The notes: generated by a model from the letters alone, not told the origin. 64,000 nucleotides of DNA from Diphasiastrum complanatum (GCA_029204225.1 CM055096.1:37151986-37215985), one strand, 5' to 3'. Shown: positions 10,663 to 22,020, counted from the stretch's first letter. Translations and numbers: made by a program.

Positions 10663-11165
10663 GGATATCACCCATGCTCAGTGTGTTTCAGTTCCGAAGG
10701 TGGCCGTCCCAGAATGAAGACCAACTGCTCCATAGAAGATCTCCCCTGAAATTGCCCTTTCCAACTTTTGACTTCCTACTTGCGTCTGGTGGGCGTTGTC
10801 GCAAATGAAACTAACCCAAGAAACAGGCTAGCCATCCATCCTTTGCAAACATTGAGTCGTTTCGTTGTCGTTCACGTGCGAGTACTTGAACTGCAAATCC
10901 GCCGCACAGATTCTGGATATCGCCCATGCTCAGTGGGTTTCAGTTTCGAAGGTGGCCGTCCTAAAATGAAGACCAACTGCTCCATAGAAGATCTCCCCTG
11001 AAATGGCCCTTTCCAACTTTTGACTTCCTGCTTGCGTCTGGTGGGCGTTGTCGCAAATGAAACTAACCCAAGAAACAGGCTAGCCATCCATCCTTTGCAA
11101 ACATTGAGTCGTTTCGTTGTCGTTCACGTGTGAGTACTTGAACTGCAAAATCCGCCCCACAGATT
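10663..11165. repeat. Two tandem copies of a ~251-bp segment (interior 1)
   Basis: CTGGATATC(A/G)CCCATGCTCAGTG begins at about 10663 and again at about 10914. Each copy runs through the CTTGCGTCTGGTGGGCGTTG block to the ACTTGAACTGCAAATCCGCC block. The outer element at 1-2550 has a single copy. Confidence 0.8.
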
Positions 11166-11906
11166 CTGTAGTCCTCTTTGTTTGATGGTATCAGCCTTCA
11201 AAAGAAAAGGTTCCTTCTCGAGCCATCAGCTCCTTGTATCACAAGCAATCATGCAAACCAGGCAAAGCACGAGTACTAAGACTCACCACGAATACATACA
11301 AGTAAGACACTCAGGCAAGTTTAATAACATGTAACAAAGACAAGGTGCCCCTTTGAGATGGTCCTGCCAACGGACCTTTGCCTGGTCGCACCCATACAAA
11401 TCGATCACGGAATCAGCCCACATAGGACACCCCTCCAACTATCCGTGCTTTCACCATTAAGTAGCACATTGCCTCAGTCACGCCCCACCACTTTTTGGTC
11501 GATAGCCCTTATAACTAAACGATCGGCAGCTATCTCACACCAGCAGCTAACCACCCGTGCTTTACACCCGAATTCGAGCAGCATCTCTGTATCAATGGTT
11601 AACCCGTACAGTTCGAATATGTCGCCCCGCACCCCACAAGGTACAGACCGTGCTTTCACCTCCCTAGGCAGCACTTTGCCTCATCCGTCCTACGTGCAGA
11701 CAGCGCCAGGCCCGAACCGCGAGAACTGACCGTGCTTACACCTCAAGGGCAGCACCTTGACTCATCAAGTCCCCCGTCCTGCCGACCACCCCGACCGTGG
11801 ACGCACCCGTGCTTACACTATGGGCAGCACCTTGCACAACAGTTGTCTTGATGAACCCCAAACCGTGGCCATTTCCGTGAGATCCGCATAACTGACCGGC
11901 CAGTCG

Positions 11907-11918
11907 GCTCTGATACCA
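11907..11918 (-). other. Primer-binding site next to LTR B
   Basis: TGGTATCAGAGC on the minus strand, 3 nt from the LTR B terminus at 11922. Confidence 0.85.
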
Positions 11919-11921
11919 CAA

Positions 11922-13047
11922 TGTAGCGCAAGCATCCCAAAGGGAGCCGAGAACCAAGACTTAGCTTCCCAGCCTTCAACTCTTGCCATCCAGATCCACT
12001 TGACATTCAAGCAGCCAACTCGCCTACAACGATCAGACTTAACCAACTTGAAGTTCCGAAAACCAACATTGAGATCCAACTTGGCGCCATGCCAGATCGT
12101 GGATCCCGATGTGGGTGACTTCCCTCCAAGCAAGCCGCCCGACATACATCAAACTTAACCAACTCGAAGCTTCGTTACGAACAAGTAACATCCATTCCAA
12201 GCAAGCGGTCTGACTTACATCAGACTTAACCAACTGAAAGCTTCGTCACGAGCGCTGGAAGCCAACCTGGCGCCACGCCAAACTGGACAGCCATAAACAG
12301 GTAACTTCCACCCAAGCAAGCCATCCAACGTAGCCGACAGGTTAGAGCCCGTTCCCCAAGAGCTTAACCCATTCACGTTCATGCAAGGAACACTCAGAAC
12401 CACAAGCCGCGACAGATATGGAGACAACCAGTTCCTGGACCAAATGGTCCCGACAGCATACCGCTGGCGCCACGGACCTAATGGTCCCGACGGCATACCG
12501 CTGGCGTCCTGGGATACGACCCTCAGCTATGTGCCAAGTTAAAAATTTTGAAAGCGGCCTTACAACTGGCGCTTTTACCGAACATTGAAACCTAGAAGGT
12601 AATCAGAGTCAGTTTGAGGAAAATCCCTCTTTATTGATAAATCTGAGAAGGTTACATTTCAAGTGTGTGACCGACCCTAGTCTCCGGGGCGCTAGCATGC
12701 CAAGGCGAGAGCCATGACAACATTCCAGCAAGGGAGGCTTAGACTTGGTTGGAGCTCGCTCTGAGGCGCAACCTGAACTCCCCTATAGTATTGGTGTGAT
12801 TCGGCACCCCCTCATACCAAGCACTCTACCCAAGCTAGTAAAGCACGTTTTTCTCTCTCTAGGATTTTCTCTTTCTAGAAAGTCATTTTCTCTCTCTAGA
12901 TTTTATTGATCCCCAGGCTTCCTTTAGTCATGCCTAGATCGTGTGAGGTGATTGCACATCGATCTGAGCTCTCTGGACTCCACTAGAACCGATCAAAGTT
13001 TTTCAGCCATAGGAACTTGGCGCCGGCTGGATTCTGGTCACAGTGGC
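11922..13047 (-). repeat. LTR B (truncated at the same base as LTR A)
   Basis: TGTAGCGCAAGC... to ...CACAGTGGC, 1,126 bp. Retains the empty Copia-1 target site (12262-12266). Confidence 0.8.
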
Positions 13048-13640
13048 ATCACTGGTCAGTTGCCTCACAGTCAAAACAAGAAGTGTACATTGAGCTTGGC
13101 TTCAAGTAGCTCTCTTTGAATCAGACACATGCACCCAGAGTTTGCACTAGTCCGATCTCAACACGAACTGTCCCTTAGCGTCCGTTCAAAACACCAAGTC
13201 TCTCATGCAAGACTCAACTTTCACAGTTCCTTCATTGATCAGCTGCCTTACACGTAACACAAGCCAGCGTACTCATATGTTTCCTCATCATTGTTGGTCC
13301 AGAGAAAGCCTATAACAAACTTTCCTTTCCACAACAAAAACTTGTCAACTTATTAGGTCCAAAGTTCGCCAGTCTCCTCGTGTGAGTATGGCTAGGTCAC
13401 CTTGAATCTGCCCCCATTTTGATCAACTTTCATTCAAGATTTGCCCCAAGAGAGAGATGTGTGTGATAGTTCCCCTCCACTTATAAAATCAGCTGATCGG
13501 CTTAGGGTAGAGTTCTTCGGACAAAAAGCCTTTCCAAAACTTTGCTTCCCATCTGCTAGGATTATGGCTCGATCCAACTTGTTGCCAATCTCTGAAGAGG
13601 ATCCTAGTCTTTCCCCTTTTGAGGAAAAACCCAACTGATA

Positions 13641-14143
13641 CTGGATATCACCCATGCTCAGTGAGTTTCAGTTCCGAAGGTGGCCGTCTCAAAATGAAGA
13701 CCAACTGCTCCATAGAAGATCTCTCCTGAAATTGCCCTTTCCAACTTTTGACTTCCTGCTTGCGTCTGGTGGGCGTTGTCGCAAATGAAACTAACCCAAG
13801 AAACAGGTTAGCCATCCATCTTTTGCAAACATTGAGTCGTTTCGTTGCCGTTCACGTGCGAGTACTTGAACTGCAAATTCGCCCCACAGATTCTGGATAT
13901 CACCCATGCTCAGTGAGTTTCAGTTCCGAAGATGGCCTTCCCAAAATGAAGACCAACTGCTCCACAGAAGATCTCCCCTGAAATTACCCTTTCCAACTTT
14001 TGACTTCCTGCTTGCGTCTGGTGGGCGTTGTCGCAAATGAAACTAACCTAAGAAACAGGCTAGCCATCCATCCTTTGCAAACATTGAGTCGTTTCGTTGC
14101 CGTTCACGTGCGAGTACTTGAACTGCAAATCCGCCCCACAGAT
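13641..14143. repeat. Two tandem copies of the ~251-bp segment (interior 2)
   Basis: Same duplication as at 10663-11165. Starts at about 13641 and 13892, then exits into CTGTAGTCCTCTTTG. Confidence 0.8.
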
Positions 14144-14712
14144 TCTGTAGTCCTCTTTGTTTGATGGTATCAGCCTTCAAAAGAAAAGGTTCCTTCTCGA
14201 GCCATCAGCTCCTTGTATCACAAGCAATCATGCAAACCAGGCAAAGCACGAGTACTAAGACTCACCACGAATACATACAAGTAAGACACTCAGGCAAGTT
14301 TACTAACAAGTAACAAAGACAAGGTCCCCCTTTGAGAACGATCGGCAGCTATCCCGCACCGGCAGCTAACCACCCGAATTCGAGCAGCATCTCTGTATCA
14401 ATGGTTAACCCGTACAGTTCGAATATGTCGCCCCGCACCCCACAAGGTACAGATCGTGCTTTCACCTCCCTAGGCAGCACTTTGCCTCATCCGTCCTACG
14501 TGCAGACAGCGCCAGGCCCGAACCGCGAGAACTGACCGTGCTTACACCTCAAGGGCAGCACCTTGACTCATCAAGTCCCCCGTTCTGCCGACCACCCCGA
14601 CCGTGGACGCACCCGTGCTTACACTGTGGGCAGCACCTTGCACAACAATTGTCTTGATGAACCCCAAACCGTGGCCATTTCCGTGAGATCCGCATAGCTG
14701 GCCAGCCAGTCG

Positions 14713-14724
14713 GCTCTGATACCA
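14713..14724 (-). other. Primer-binding site next to the full LTR
   Basis: TGGTATCAGAGC on the minus strand, 2 nt from the LTR terminus at 14727. It marks 14727-15958 as the 5' LTR of the array. Confidence 0.9.
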
Positions 14725-14726
14725 CA

Positions 14727-15958
14727 TGTAGCGCAGGCATCCCAAAAGGAGCCGGGAACCACGACTTAGCTTCCCAGCCTTCAACTCTTGCCATCCAAAC
14801 CCACTTGACATAGAAGCAGCCAACTCGCCAACAACGATCAGACTTAACCAACTTGAAGTTCCGAAAACCAACATTGAGATCCAACCTGGCGCCATGCCAG
14901 ATCGGGGGTCCCGATGTGGGTGACTTCTCTCCAAGCAAGCCGCCCGACATACATCAAACTTAACCAACTCGAAGCTTCGTTACAAACGAGTAACATCCAT
15001 TCCAAGCAAGCGGTCTGACTTACATCAGACTTAACCAACTGAAAGCTTCGTCACGAGCGCTGGAAGCCAACCTGGCGCCACGCCAGACTGGACAGCCATA
15101 AACGGGTAAATTCCACCCAAGCAAGCCATCCAACTCAGCCGACAGGTTAAAGCCCGTTCCCCAAGAGCTTAACCCATTCACGTTCATGCAAGGAACACTC
15201 AGAACCACAAGCCGCGACAGATATGGAGACAACCAGTTCCTGGACCAAATGGTCCCGACAGCATACCGCTGGCGCCACGGACCGAATGGTCCCGACGGCA
15301 TACCGCTGGCGTCCTGGGATACGACCCTCAGCTATGTGCCAAGATAAAAATTTTGAAAGCGGCCTTACAACTGGCGCTTTTACCGAACACTGAAACCCAG
15401 AAGGTAATCAGAGTCAGTTTGAGGAAAAATCCCACTTTATTGATAAATCTGAGAAGGTTACATTTTCAAGTGTGTGACCGACCCTAGTCTCCGGGGCGCT
15501 AGCATGCCAAGGCGAGAGCCATGACAACATTCCAGCAAGGGAGGCTGAGACTTGGTTGGAGCTCGTCCTGAGTCGCAACCCGCACTCCCCTATAGTATTG
15601 GTGTGATTCGGCACCCCCCCCCTCCTCATACCAAGCACTCTACCCAAGCTGGTAAACACGTTTTTCTCTCTCTAAGATTTTCTCTTTCTAGAAAGTCATT
15701 TTCTCTCTCTAGATTTTATTGATCCCCAGGCTTCCTTTAATCATGCCTAGATCGTGTGAGGTGATTGCACATCGATCTGAGCTCTCTGGACTCCGCTAGA
15801 ACCGATCAAAGATTTTCAGCCATAGGAACTTGGCGCCGACTGGATTTTGATCACAGTGGCGCCGGGAGCGGCGCCGGGAGCAGCAGGGGTGCTGCTGGCG
15901 CCGGGGACATAGCTGGCGCCATCGCGGAAGTAAAGCTTGTAAAGGTAGCTTTACAACA
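14727..15958 (-). repeat. Full-length LTR of the LARD-like family (1,232 bp)
   Basis: TG...CA ends. Starts TGTAGCGCAGGC and ends GGTAGCTTTACAACA on the plus strand. This is the only complete LTR of the family in the window and serves as the reference for the truncated copies. It is GC-richer than its surroundings and carries the GGCGCC cluster near its transcription-upstream end. Confidence 0.8.
15832..15920. repeat. Cluster of five GGCGCC palindromes and a GCAGCA hairpin
   Basis: GGCGCC occurs at 15832, 15859, 15870, 15897 and 15915 within 89 bp. AGCAGCA-GGGG-TGCTGCT (15879-15896) is a perfect 7-bp stem. It lies ~40-125 bp inside the LTR 5' end in element sense. The eroded copies have lost most of it. 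Confidence 0.7.
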
Positions 15959-16045
15959 GTATGTCAAGTGGGTTTGGATGGCAAAAGTTGAAGGCTGGGA
16001 AGCTAAGTCGTGGTTCCCGGCTCCCTTTGGGATGCCTGCGGTACA
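15959..16045 (+). repeat. Terminal remnant of the outer element's 3' LTR
   Basis: The sequence from TATGTCAAGTGGGTTTGG to ...GATGCCTGCGGTACA matches positions 128-213 of the window. It is the expected far end of the plus-strand LTR begun at 2551, with ~340 bp missing where the array sits. Confidence 0.7.
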
Positions 16046-16079
16046 TCTGCCATGTCATCGACCACATAGTAGCATGAAA

Positions 16080-16165
16080 ATGCTTCTTGGTTTCCAAGGG
16101 GAGGCTCGAACCTGAGACCAAAGAAACTTTGGATGTCAAGCTAATCAACTAAGACAACCCCGTTG
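16080..16165 (-). mobile_element. Possible tRNA-derived SINE fragment
   Basis: On the minus strand the sequence GGTTCGAGCCTCC resembles a pol III B box. It is preceded by GTCTTAGTTGATTAG, which resembles an A box, at about the usual distance. No clear tail or target duplication was seen, so this is tentative. Confidence 0.35.
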
Positions 16166-16292
16166 GGTAGTAGCATGAAAATGGGCCAGGGGCCTTATTA
16201 AGGGTATTGAGAGAAGGCAATATAAGGTTGCAGGTTTTTCATCTTATGGGTTGTCTCCACTAAGCACACATGACAGTAGAAACTACCAGTTA

Positions 16293-16460
16293 TGCTGCAA
16301 CATATGGAGTCGTCAGAAGTCCTGCCAGCTCAGAAGTCAGAAAGTGTAACTAACCAGCCTACGACTGTAACCGCTGCTGCCTCAGCTACTGATGCAGCCG
16401 TAGCAGCATCAATGCCTGCATCTGCGCGCAACAGCAGCAGCGCCTCCAAATCAGTGTAAA
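16293..16460 (+). CDS. Small Ala/Ser-rich ORF, possible exon or gene remnant
   Basis: ATG to TAA, 55 codons. It reads as an Ala/Ser/Thr-rich peptide with coding-like composition (TAAASATDAAVAASMPASAR). I do not recognise it. It lies upstream of other exon-like stretches on the same strand and could be part of a decayed host gene. Confidence 0.25.
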
Positions 16461-16499
16461 AAGAGCCTAGAGTAAAGCTTATGAATTAGGCTAACCTGA

Positions 16500-16784
16500 G
16501 AGGACGTTCGTTGTTCACCTACAAAGTCTACCTTGGACCGGCGAATGTGGCTTTGCTATGTATACAGTATGCTCAATTTCCACAGAGCTTGACAGCTTGA
16601 AAGCAAGAAGCACAAATTCAGAAGTTAGAACCATCTCTGCAGTATGTGACGGACATACAGTGAAACGCCTTTCATCAGATGTCAGTTGCAAAAGAGGAGC
16701 TGTCAAGTTGGAAATTGCACTAGTGACATGTATAGAAGCATTTATTGATGATGGTAGCAAAAGCTCAGACAATGTGGGCACAAG
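16500..16784 (+). pseudogene. Unrecognised exon-like open frame
   Basis: An open frame including GECGFAMYTVCSISTELDSL and ending at a donor-like ACAAG/GTGGGT near 16784. From the first ATG at 16558 the frame runs on to 16914 (118 codons). Residue composition is protein-like, not repeat-like. No family recognised. It may be an exon of a host gene whose other exons were lost or lie among 16290-17930, or chance. Confidence 0.3.
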
Positions 16785-16903
16785 GTGGGTTTATTTCAGA
16801 ATGCTTTCAATCTTAGAAAAAACGACCAATGAGCATTTTCCGCACCACTGCCACACACACTGCTGTGTGGCACTGGTGGGGTACACAGATCTAAGGTCTA
16901 AGG

Positions 16904-17170
16904 GTGGGGAATGATACACAGTTATGGAAAGATGTATCATGTTGCTATCATCCCCCATCTCTAGTTCTCACTTCTCAGTCTAGTAATGGTGGTGCAGAAG
17001 GCGCTCATGCAAAAAACAACATCTACAAAGAGTTTACAAATGCCCCTGAAGTCTCTTCCGAAAATAAAATGCTAGAAAGCTATGGTTACCCTTTAGCACA
17101 CGGTGCTTGCTTTTCGAAGGAGAAAATTTTGCTTACCATTGGAAAAGTGAAATTGAAACTCGACTCGTGA
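16904..17170 (+). pseudogene. Unrecognised exon-like open frame, 88 codons
   Basis: ATG to TGA on the plus strand, with a mixed composition (NNIYKEFTNAPEVSSENK) that looks more coding-like than its surroundings. No domain recognised. May belong with the frames just upstream. Confidence 0.25.
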
Positions 17171-17559
17171 TCAGTAGAGAAGGATTACTTGTGAAACTTG
17201 ACTTTCAGATTCAATTGCAAGGTTTTAAATTTTAATACTTTGACGGACAATGAAGGTGGAGCACAAGAAGCAGCAGTATACCACAACTCTCTTGTATATA
17301 CTGATCCTCAAAGCAATTTAGTATTAAGGAAGGTGCGGCCGGGCCGGTAAGGTTTTTCAAAATTTCTAACCTTGGCCCCACACATTCCATTGTGTAATGG
17401 ATACCTTTGACTTTCTTTAAATGGATACCTTTAACTTTTTTCACATGAATTTTAAGAAATGTAATGAGTGATTTGACCTTGACTGACCACTCTCAAAAAG
17501 CCATGTGGCATCCGTAGCAGTCAGAGGTAGCGGGCCTGACGGAATGAGCAGGCGGCACT

Positions 17560-17925
17560 ATGGTGAGGAGGAATCTGGAAAAGGTTAAAAAAAAGCAGCC
17601 CAACTGTTATGAGCTTTGGATGTGCAATCCCTTTACATCAAGAAATTTGTTTACTCCTTTCTCACCCAATCGCTTCTGCTTAGATTTTCCAGATCTTTTG
17701 CAAACACTTAGTGCTGATAATATTGTTGAGCTTTTCCAATCCATGCCAAGTTTCTCATTTATATCATGTATAGTTCTCATGCAAAGTTATCCACACAGGT
17801 CATCGAGGCTCCTGATGAATATGGACCAGGTACATAATGTCACTGCTTTCAATGGCAACGAACTGCATTATTCGTGGTGCTCGGATTATTTAGTCTATCA
17901 GAGGTCTCATATAATGTCATGGTAA
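17560..17925 (+). pseudogene. Exon-like open frame with a weak DENN-like motif
   Basis: The 121-codon frame contains LLQTLSADNIVELFQ, which recalls the LxxLSxDNIxxLF pattern of DENN domains. This is a memory-based resemblance only. The residues after it do not continue like a DENN domain, so at most a short exon is real. Confidence 0.22.
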
Positions 17926-20900
17926 TGTTGTGCTTCATGTGAGTATCACTAAAGTGGGAACCAATGTATGCTTTGTAACTTCTTGATTTGCCTCAATTTG
18001 TAAAAGGTTATGCTCTAATAGAGCTCTTCCCTATACCGTCATTGCAAGTTTGTGCTTAGAACTGGTAATAGTAAAATGTGAGATTGGTCATGAGTGGGGC
18101 TTTTCAATTTGCTTGTGTTTGTTGAGGTTGTGTTGCATTCCTGCCAAGTAATAAGGCTGATTTTCTTCAATATGACAATAGTTTGCAATTTGCATTGTAA
18201 ACCTCCATGAGAAGATGGTTGAGAGAGATAGCAAACAAGAAGAATTAAATTTGAAGATGGTGTACAAAAAACTCGCCACACCTTTAATATTTACTTCACA
18301 TTTGTTGGGATGCATCGTGTACAATATTCATATCTCTTGTGGATTTTAAAGTGCTTATTGTAACAACATTAAGCACAAAGAAGGTTGTTAAAATGGCATT
18401 GTTTGATAACAATTTAGTTTTAGTAGTTTTTGTTTTCAATTTTACATTTTTGAGAACCTTTGTTGCAATAATTTGATTATCATGAATAGATGGCCTTCTA
18501 AATTGAACTAGTCTTAGTCTTCCACATAAGATTGTTCCAAAAATGTTTTGCAAAGGATAATGAGTCATACATTTTGTGCATAGACTTTGATTGATAATGA
18601 AACATTCTAGAAGCATCTTTTGGGTGTGATGAAAGACTTTGTGTAGAGCCTAATGCCTTGAGCAGAAATTGAGTTAGGACTAAGATTTCCACTTGAAAAA
18701 AGGCTATTAAGGCTGAATTAGACCAAGCTAGAAATAGAAGCCTTGAGCAGAAACTAAGTAGAGAATTTCCATACAACACATTCAACTCAAAGGCTATTGA
18801 GGTTTTCAATGACTGTTGAAAGAGGCTAAGGAAGGTGTAGGTGCAACCTGTGAGGATAGCCAAGGTACTGTATGGAGCCATGATACTTACTCAACTACTC
18901 ATGGCCTTGAACGAGCATAATTCAAGAGTAGTATATCGAATTGCAAATATTAGGATCGCAAGATGAGGTTGTAGGAGCCTTGGTCTATGTTCATGGTTTG
19001 ATCGGAAGCATGAGAGATTCATGACCTCATCATCACCTTAGCCTTAGTGAGGAAGATAGTAGGAAGGAGGAGGAACTGCATGAAGTCCTTAGGAATCTTG
19101 ACGTGCATTGACAACTTTTCAATGAGGTTCTTATTAAATTTCAAGATCTAGATGCATTGCTTGCAATCTTCACTAGTATTATTACTTCTTTTCACAAATG
19201 CATTGATCAATGGGTTGCTTTCGTTGTACTTGTGTCCATAACCTTGAAGTACCCTTGATATGTGCATGAATAAAGTGAATCTAAGAGTATAGGTGCTTTT
19301 TGAAAAAAATCTAAAAAAATTTGATGCATCATGATCAAGGTCTCTAATTATACAAAAAATTGTCAATAGAAATTTCAATTGAGAAAATTATACTCATCAC
19401 TCCAGTAGGCTCTTTGGATTTAGCTTTGGACAAAATGGAGAGTGTAGAAGACTCTCAAGAATTGAACTAACAAAAAAAAGGCTTTCCTTGATTTGCTTTA
19501 CCAAAGAAAGATAGCTTTTAGTCTGGGAGTTTCTAGCTTGGAAGAAGACTCATTGGATGGCGTTGGAACAAGACATTTGTGAAGTTTGGAATGAAGAGGC
19601 ATGTTTATTTTACTTTAGATGATGGTTGAGATTGTTGTCCTTCATACAAGCAATAGGTACATCAAAGAATTTTACATGGTACTCTAAAGCAAAATGAATA
19701 TTTTTGAATCAATTTGAGAAACAAATTTTGAAGCTAGTAAGAAGGATAGGTTGTAAAACTGTAGAGAATAGTTTATAATGTACCACATTTTACTCCCAAC
19801 TTAGGGATTATTTGTTTTCCTTCATTTGGATTGTTGAAACCTAATGACTATTGGCTAAGATTCTAGTCTATTGAGATGCAAGAATATTTGGTAAAATTAT
19901 CCATGGGAATGAATAGGCTTGCATTTCTTGCAATCTTGCTGCCTTGAAGATTACTGAAAATATTTATGGCTCACATAATAATAAAGAAGGACCAATTCTT
20001 GAGGGTTGATATATTATACCTTATGACTCCTCTATAACTAGGTTAACAATCTTATTAGCAATTGTATTAGGCGAGTTATGAGATATGTTTCGAGGACTGA
20101 CCTAATAAAATATATCTACAACATTTTTACATGTATATGAAATGCATTTTAACATACTTTGGACTCGTAAATGTAAATGCTTTTTTCATTGGGTATATCA
20201 TGGACTCATTATTTGGTTGCCGAGAGAAGCTTTTTGCATGGGTGGGTTGTATGTTTCTTTATTTCCTAGGTCGAAGAGGAAACAAATTTAAAATTTCAGT
20301 ATTTGTACAATGTATTGTCTTTGTTGTATGTGTCCCTATGTGACATATTCATAAGAGAAACTGATTGCAAATTCATGATTTTTTGAATTGGCTATACAGT
20401 AAACAGCTCCGTAGGAACATCCAATCACAACAATTCTTGTTAACAAAATTGTGTTGCTTTCGAGTTACAAGGACTTTTTATCTTGCTACTTTTGTTATGA
20501 AGCCTTTTATCATATTTATATGACATAGTTACCTCAGTTATCAACATGGCTACTTTCAATATCTCTCTTTTTGCTTACAAAATATGTAGCTCAAAAATTG
20601 TACATTTTGTATTTTTTTTGTAATCAATGATGAAATCGCGTGATTGAAGATCAAAGCACATATACTTGCATGGCAAATAAGGACACTATTTGTAATTGGA
20701 AAGTCTACTAAGTATTGACAAAGGTTGGTTTCCGAACTAATGTTTATATTTGAAAAATATCTTTTTCACACCTTTAGTATATTGTAGATGAAATAGTAAG
20801 AACCAATGAAGGAAGTGTAGTCTGTGATGAGCAATAAAGTGAAAATAGATTTGCAAACGGTGTAAAAGTGAATTCTATTGCAAAAGAAAATGGGGTTTGC

Positions 20901-21580
20901 AAGCTTGGAATTGCAAATTTAAACTAGCAATTGGGTTTTGAGAATCAACTTTTAAAATATTATATTAGGCATCAATTGTATTGCATAATTTTTACAAATC
21001 AACTGTTAGATGTGAAAATTAGCATACATCCATAGACCATAGAGAAGCAAACTATGAAGCCTACATGCAATTCTTTGTGACAATTTTGAGGCTTGGAGAA
21101 TACATTGATGGTGTTGTCCAATTTGAATAAACTTTGTGACAGTCAACATTTGATGTCAAGCAGTTTGTGGATATTCTATTAGACCATTGGATTATTTGAA
21201 TATGTATAGTTTGTTTTCAAATAATTTGCCCTACACTTTTGTGAATTTTCTTATTGTTCATTTGGATCTAGAATCTAGCCCAATGTCTAGTTAGCTATAA
21301 GGAATTGAACATCCTCTTCTCCATCCCCCTAGCCCATTGTTGCTATTACAATAATCAATGATAAATCTTTCATATGCATTTCATGTGCCTTGTTCTTCTA
21401 ACTAGATCTATCAGTGAACATCGATGTCAAGGTCTGGATGATCTAGCCTCTACAACTACTTCATTCTACAAACAAGGTGCAAGATTTCCCAAATGGCATG
21501 TTCCTCAGTATAGTTCTCAGCCGATTCAAAATTGCCAGTCTAAATTAGGCCAATTCCTCTAGTCCAAACTGATTCTAACC

Positions 21581-21581
<1 letters not shown>
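17926..21581. other. AT-rich stretch without supportable genes
   Basis: Only short open frames on both strands, scattered A/T runs, and no retroelement or gene motif strong enough to name. It may hold old decayed repeats. Confidence 0.6.

Positions 21582-21620
<39 letters not shown>
21582..21620. repeat. (TG)n microsatellite
   Basis: About 19 uninterrupted TG units. Confidence 0.95.
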
Positions 21621-21623
<3 letters not shown>

Positions 21624-21659
21624 GTATTTACATAAATAGTGGAAAGTATATAGACAAGG

Positions 21660-21875
21660 GTAGGGGAATGTAGCCCTCTCCCCCGCCCTAAAAAAAAGAA
21701 TGTGTGGGGAGGCTAAAACCTCCCCTTCCCCCCCCCCCCTTTCCCCCTTCGGAGAAAAAAAAACTTTTTTGTGGGCCTCCGGGATGGGGCCTCTTCATTT
21801 TTTCGAGGGGAGGGGAGGGGAGGGGTTGCAAATAAATTAAGGGCCCCCTTAAGAAAAGAACTCTCCCCCACAAAT
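21660..21875. other. Anomalous homopolymer-rich block
   Basis: A ~215-bp stretch of runs of C, A, T and G (for example a 13-C run near 21729, and four GAGGG units near 21806) with no resemblance to neighbouring sequence. It begins 40 bp after a TG microsatellite. This looks like low-quality consensus or a polymerase-slippage artefact, though a genuine low-complexity repeat is possible. Confidence 0.5.
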
Positions 21876-21895
21876 CAGAGATTGAATGTGGCTAT

Positions 21896-22020
21896 GGTGG
21901 CCTAGTTGTTATAGATTTTCACAAAATCGATAAATTAAGTAGTATAAAAGGTTTGATCGTTCCCCAAGAGAGAGAATAATCTCATCTTTTGTATGATAAA
22001 TGTATGTATGATGGTAAACG
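21896..22020 (-). repeat. Remnant of the gypsy 3' LTR
   Basis: About 125 bp matching 25892-26016 at roughly 90% (GGTGGCCTAGT, ATTTTCACAAAATCGAT, GAGAGAGAATAATCTCATC). It joins RT coding sequence directly, so one deletion removed the rest of pol and the start of this LTR. Confidence 0.75.

Larger units (their letters stand above)
10488..11921 (-). other. Interior 1 of the LARD-like array
   Basis: Non-coding. Matches the reverse complement of 230-1815 and matches interior 2. Relative to interior 2 it lacks ~430 bp after ...CCCAGAGTTTGCA (near 10583). Contains the 251-bp duplication and the five-hairpin leader (11445-11830). Confidence 0.7.
13048..14726 (-). other. Interior 2 of the LARD-like array
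   Basis: Non-coding. More complete than interior 1 in its left part (13150-13580), but it lacks ~165 bp in the leader near 14335, together with two of the five leader hairpins. The primer site is at 14713-14724. Confidence 0.7.
3009..15958 (-). mobile_element. Minus-strand tandem array LTR-interior-LTR-interior-LTR of the same LARD-like family
   Basis: Reading the plus strand, the order is LTR A (3009-3353 plus 9701-10487, split by Copia-1), interior 1 (10488-11921), LTR B (11922-13047), interior 2 (13048-14726) and a full LTR (14727-15958). Both ends are exact LTR termini (TG at 3009, CA at 15957-15958). LTR A (1,127 bp without the duplicated target bases) and LTR B (1,126 bp) share the same truncated end fused to the same interior base, so the two units arose by duplication of one deleted unit and not by separate insertion. 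Unequal recombination between LTRs is the likely cause. No protein-coding domain is visible. The flanking 5-mers do not form a target duplication. Confidence 0.7.

Noticed and set aside
16080..16165. Intact tRNA gene
   Set aside because: B-box-like and A-box-like motifs only; no cloverleaf or acceptor stem could be folded, so it is listed as a possible SINE.
18900..19900. Old retroelement
   Set aside because: No conserved motif could be read in any frame.
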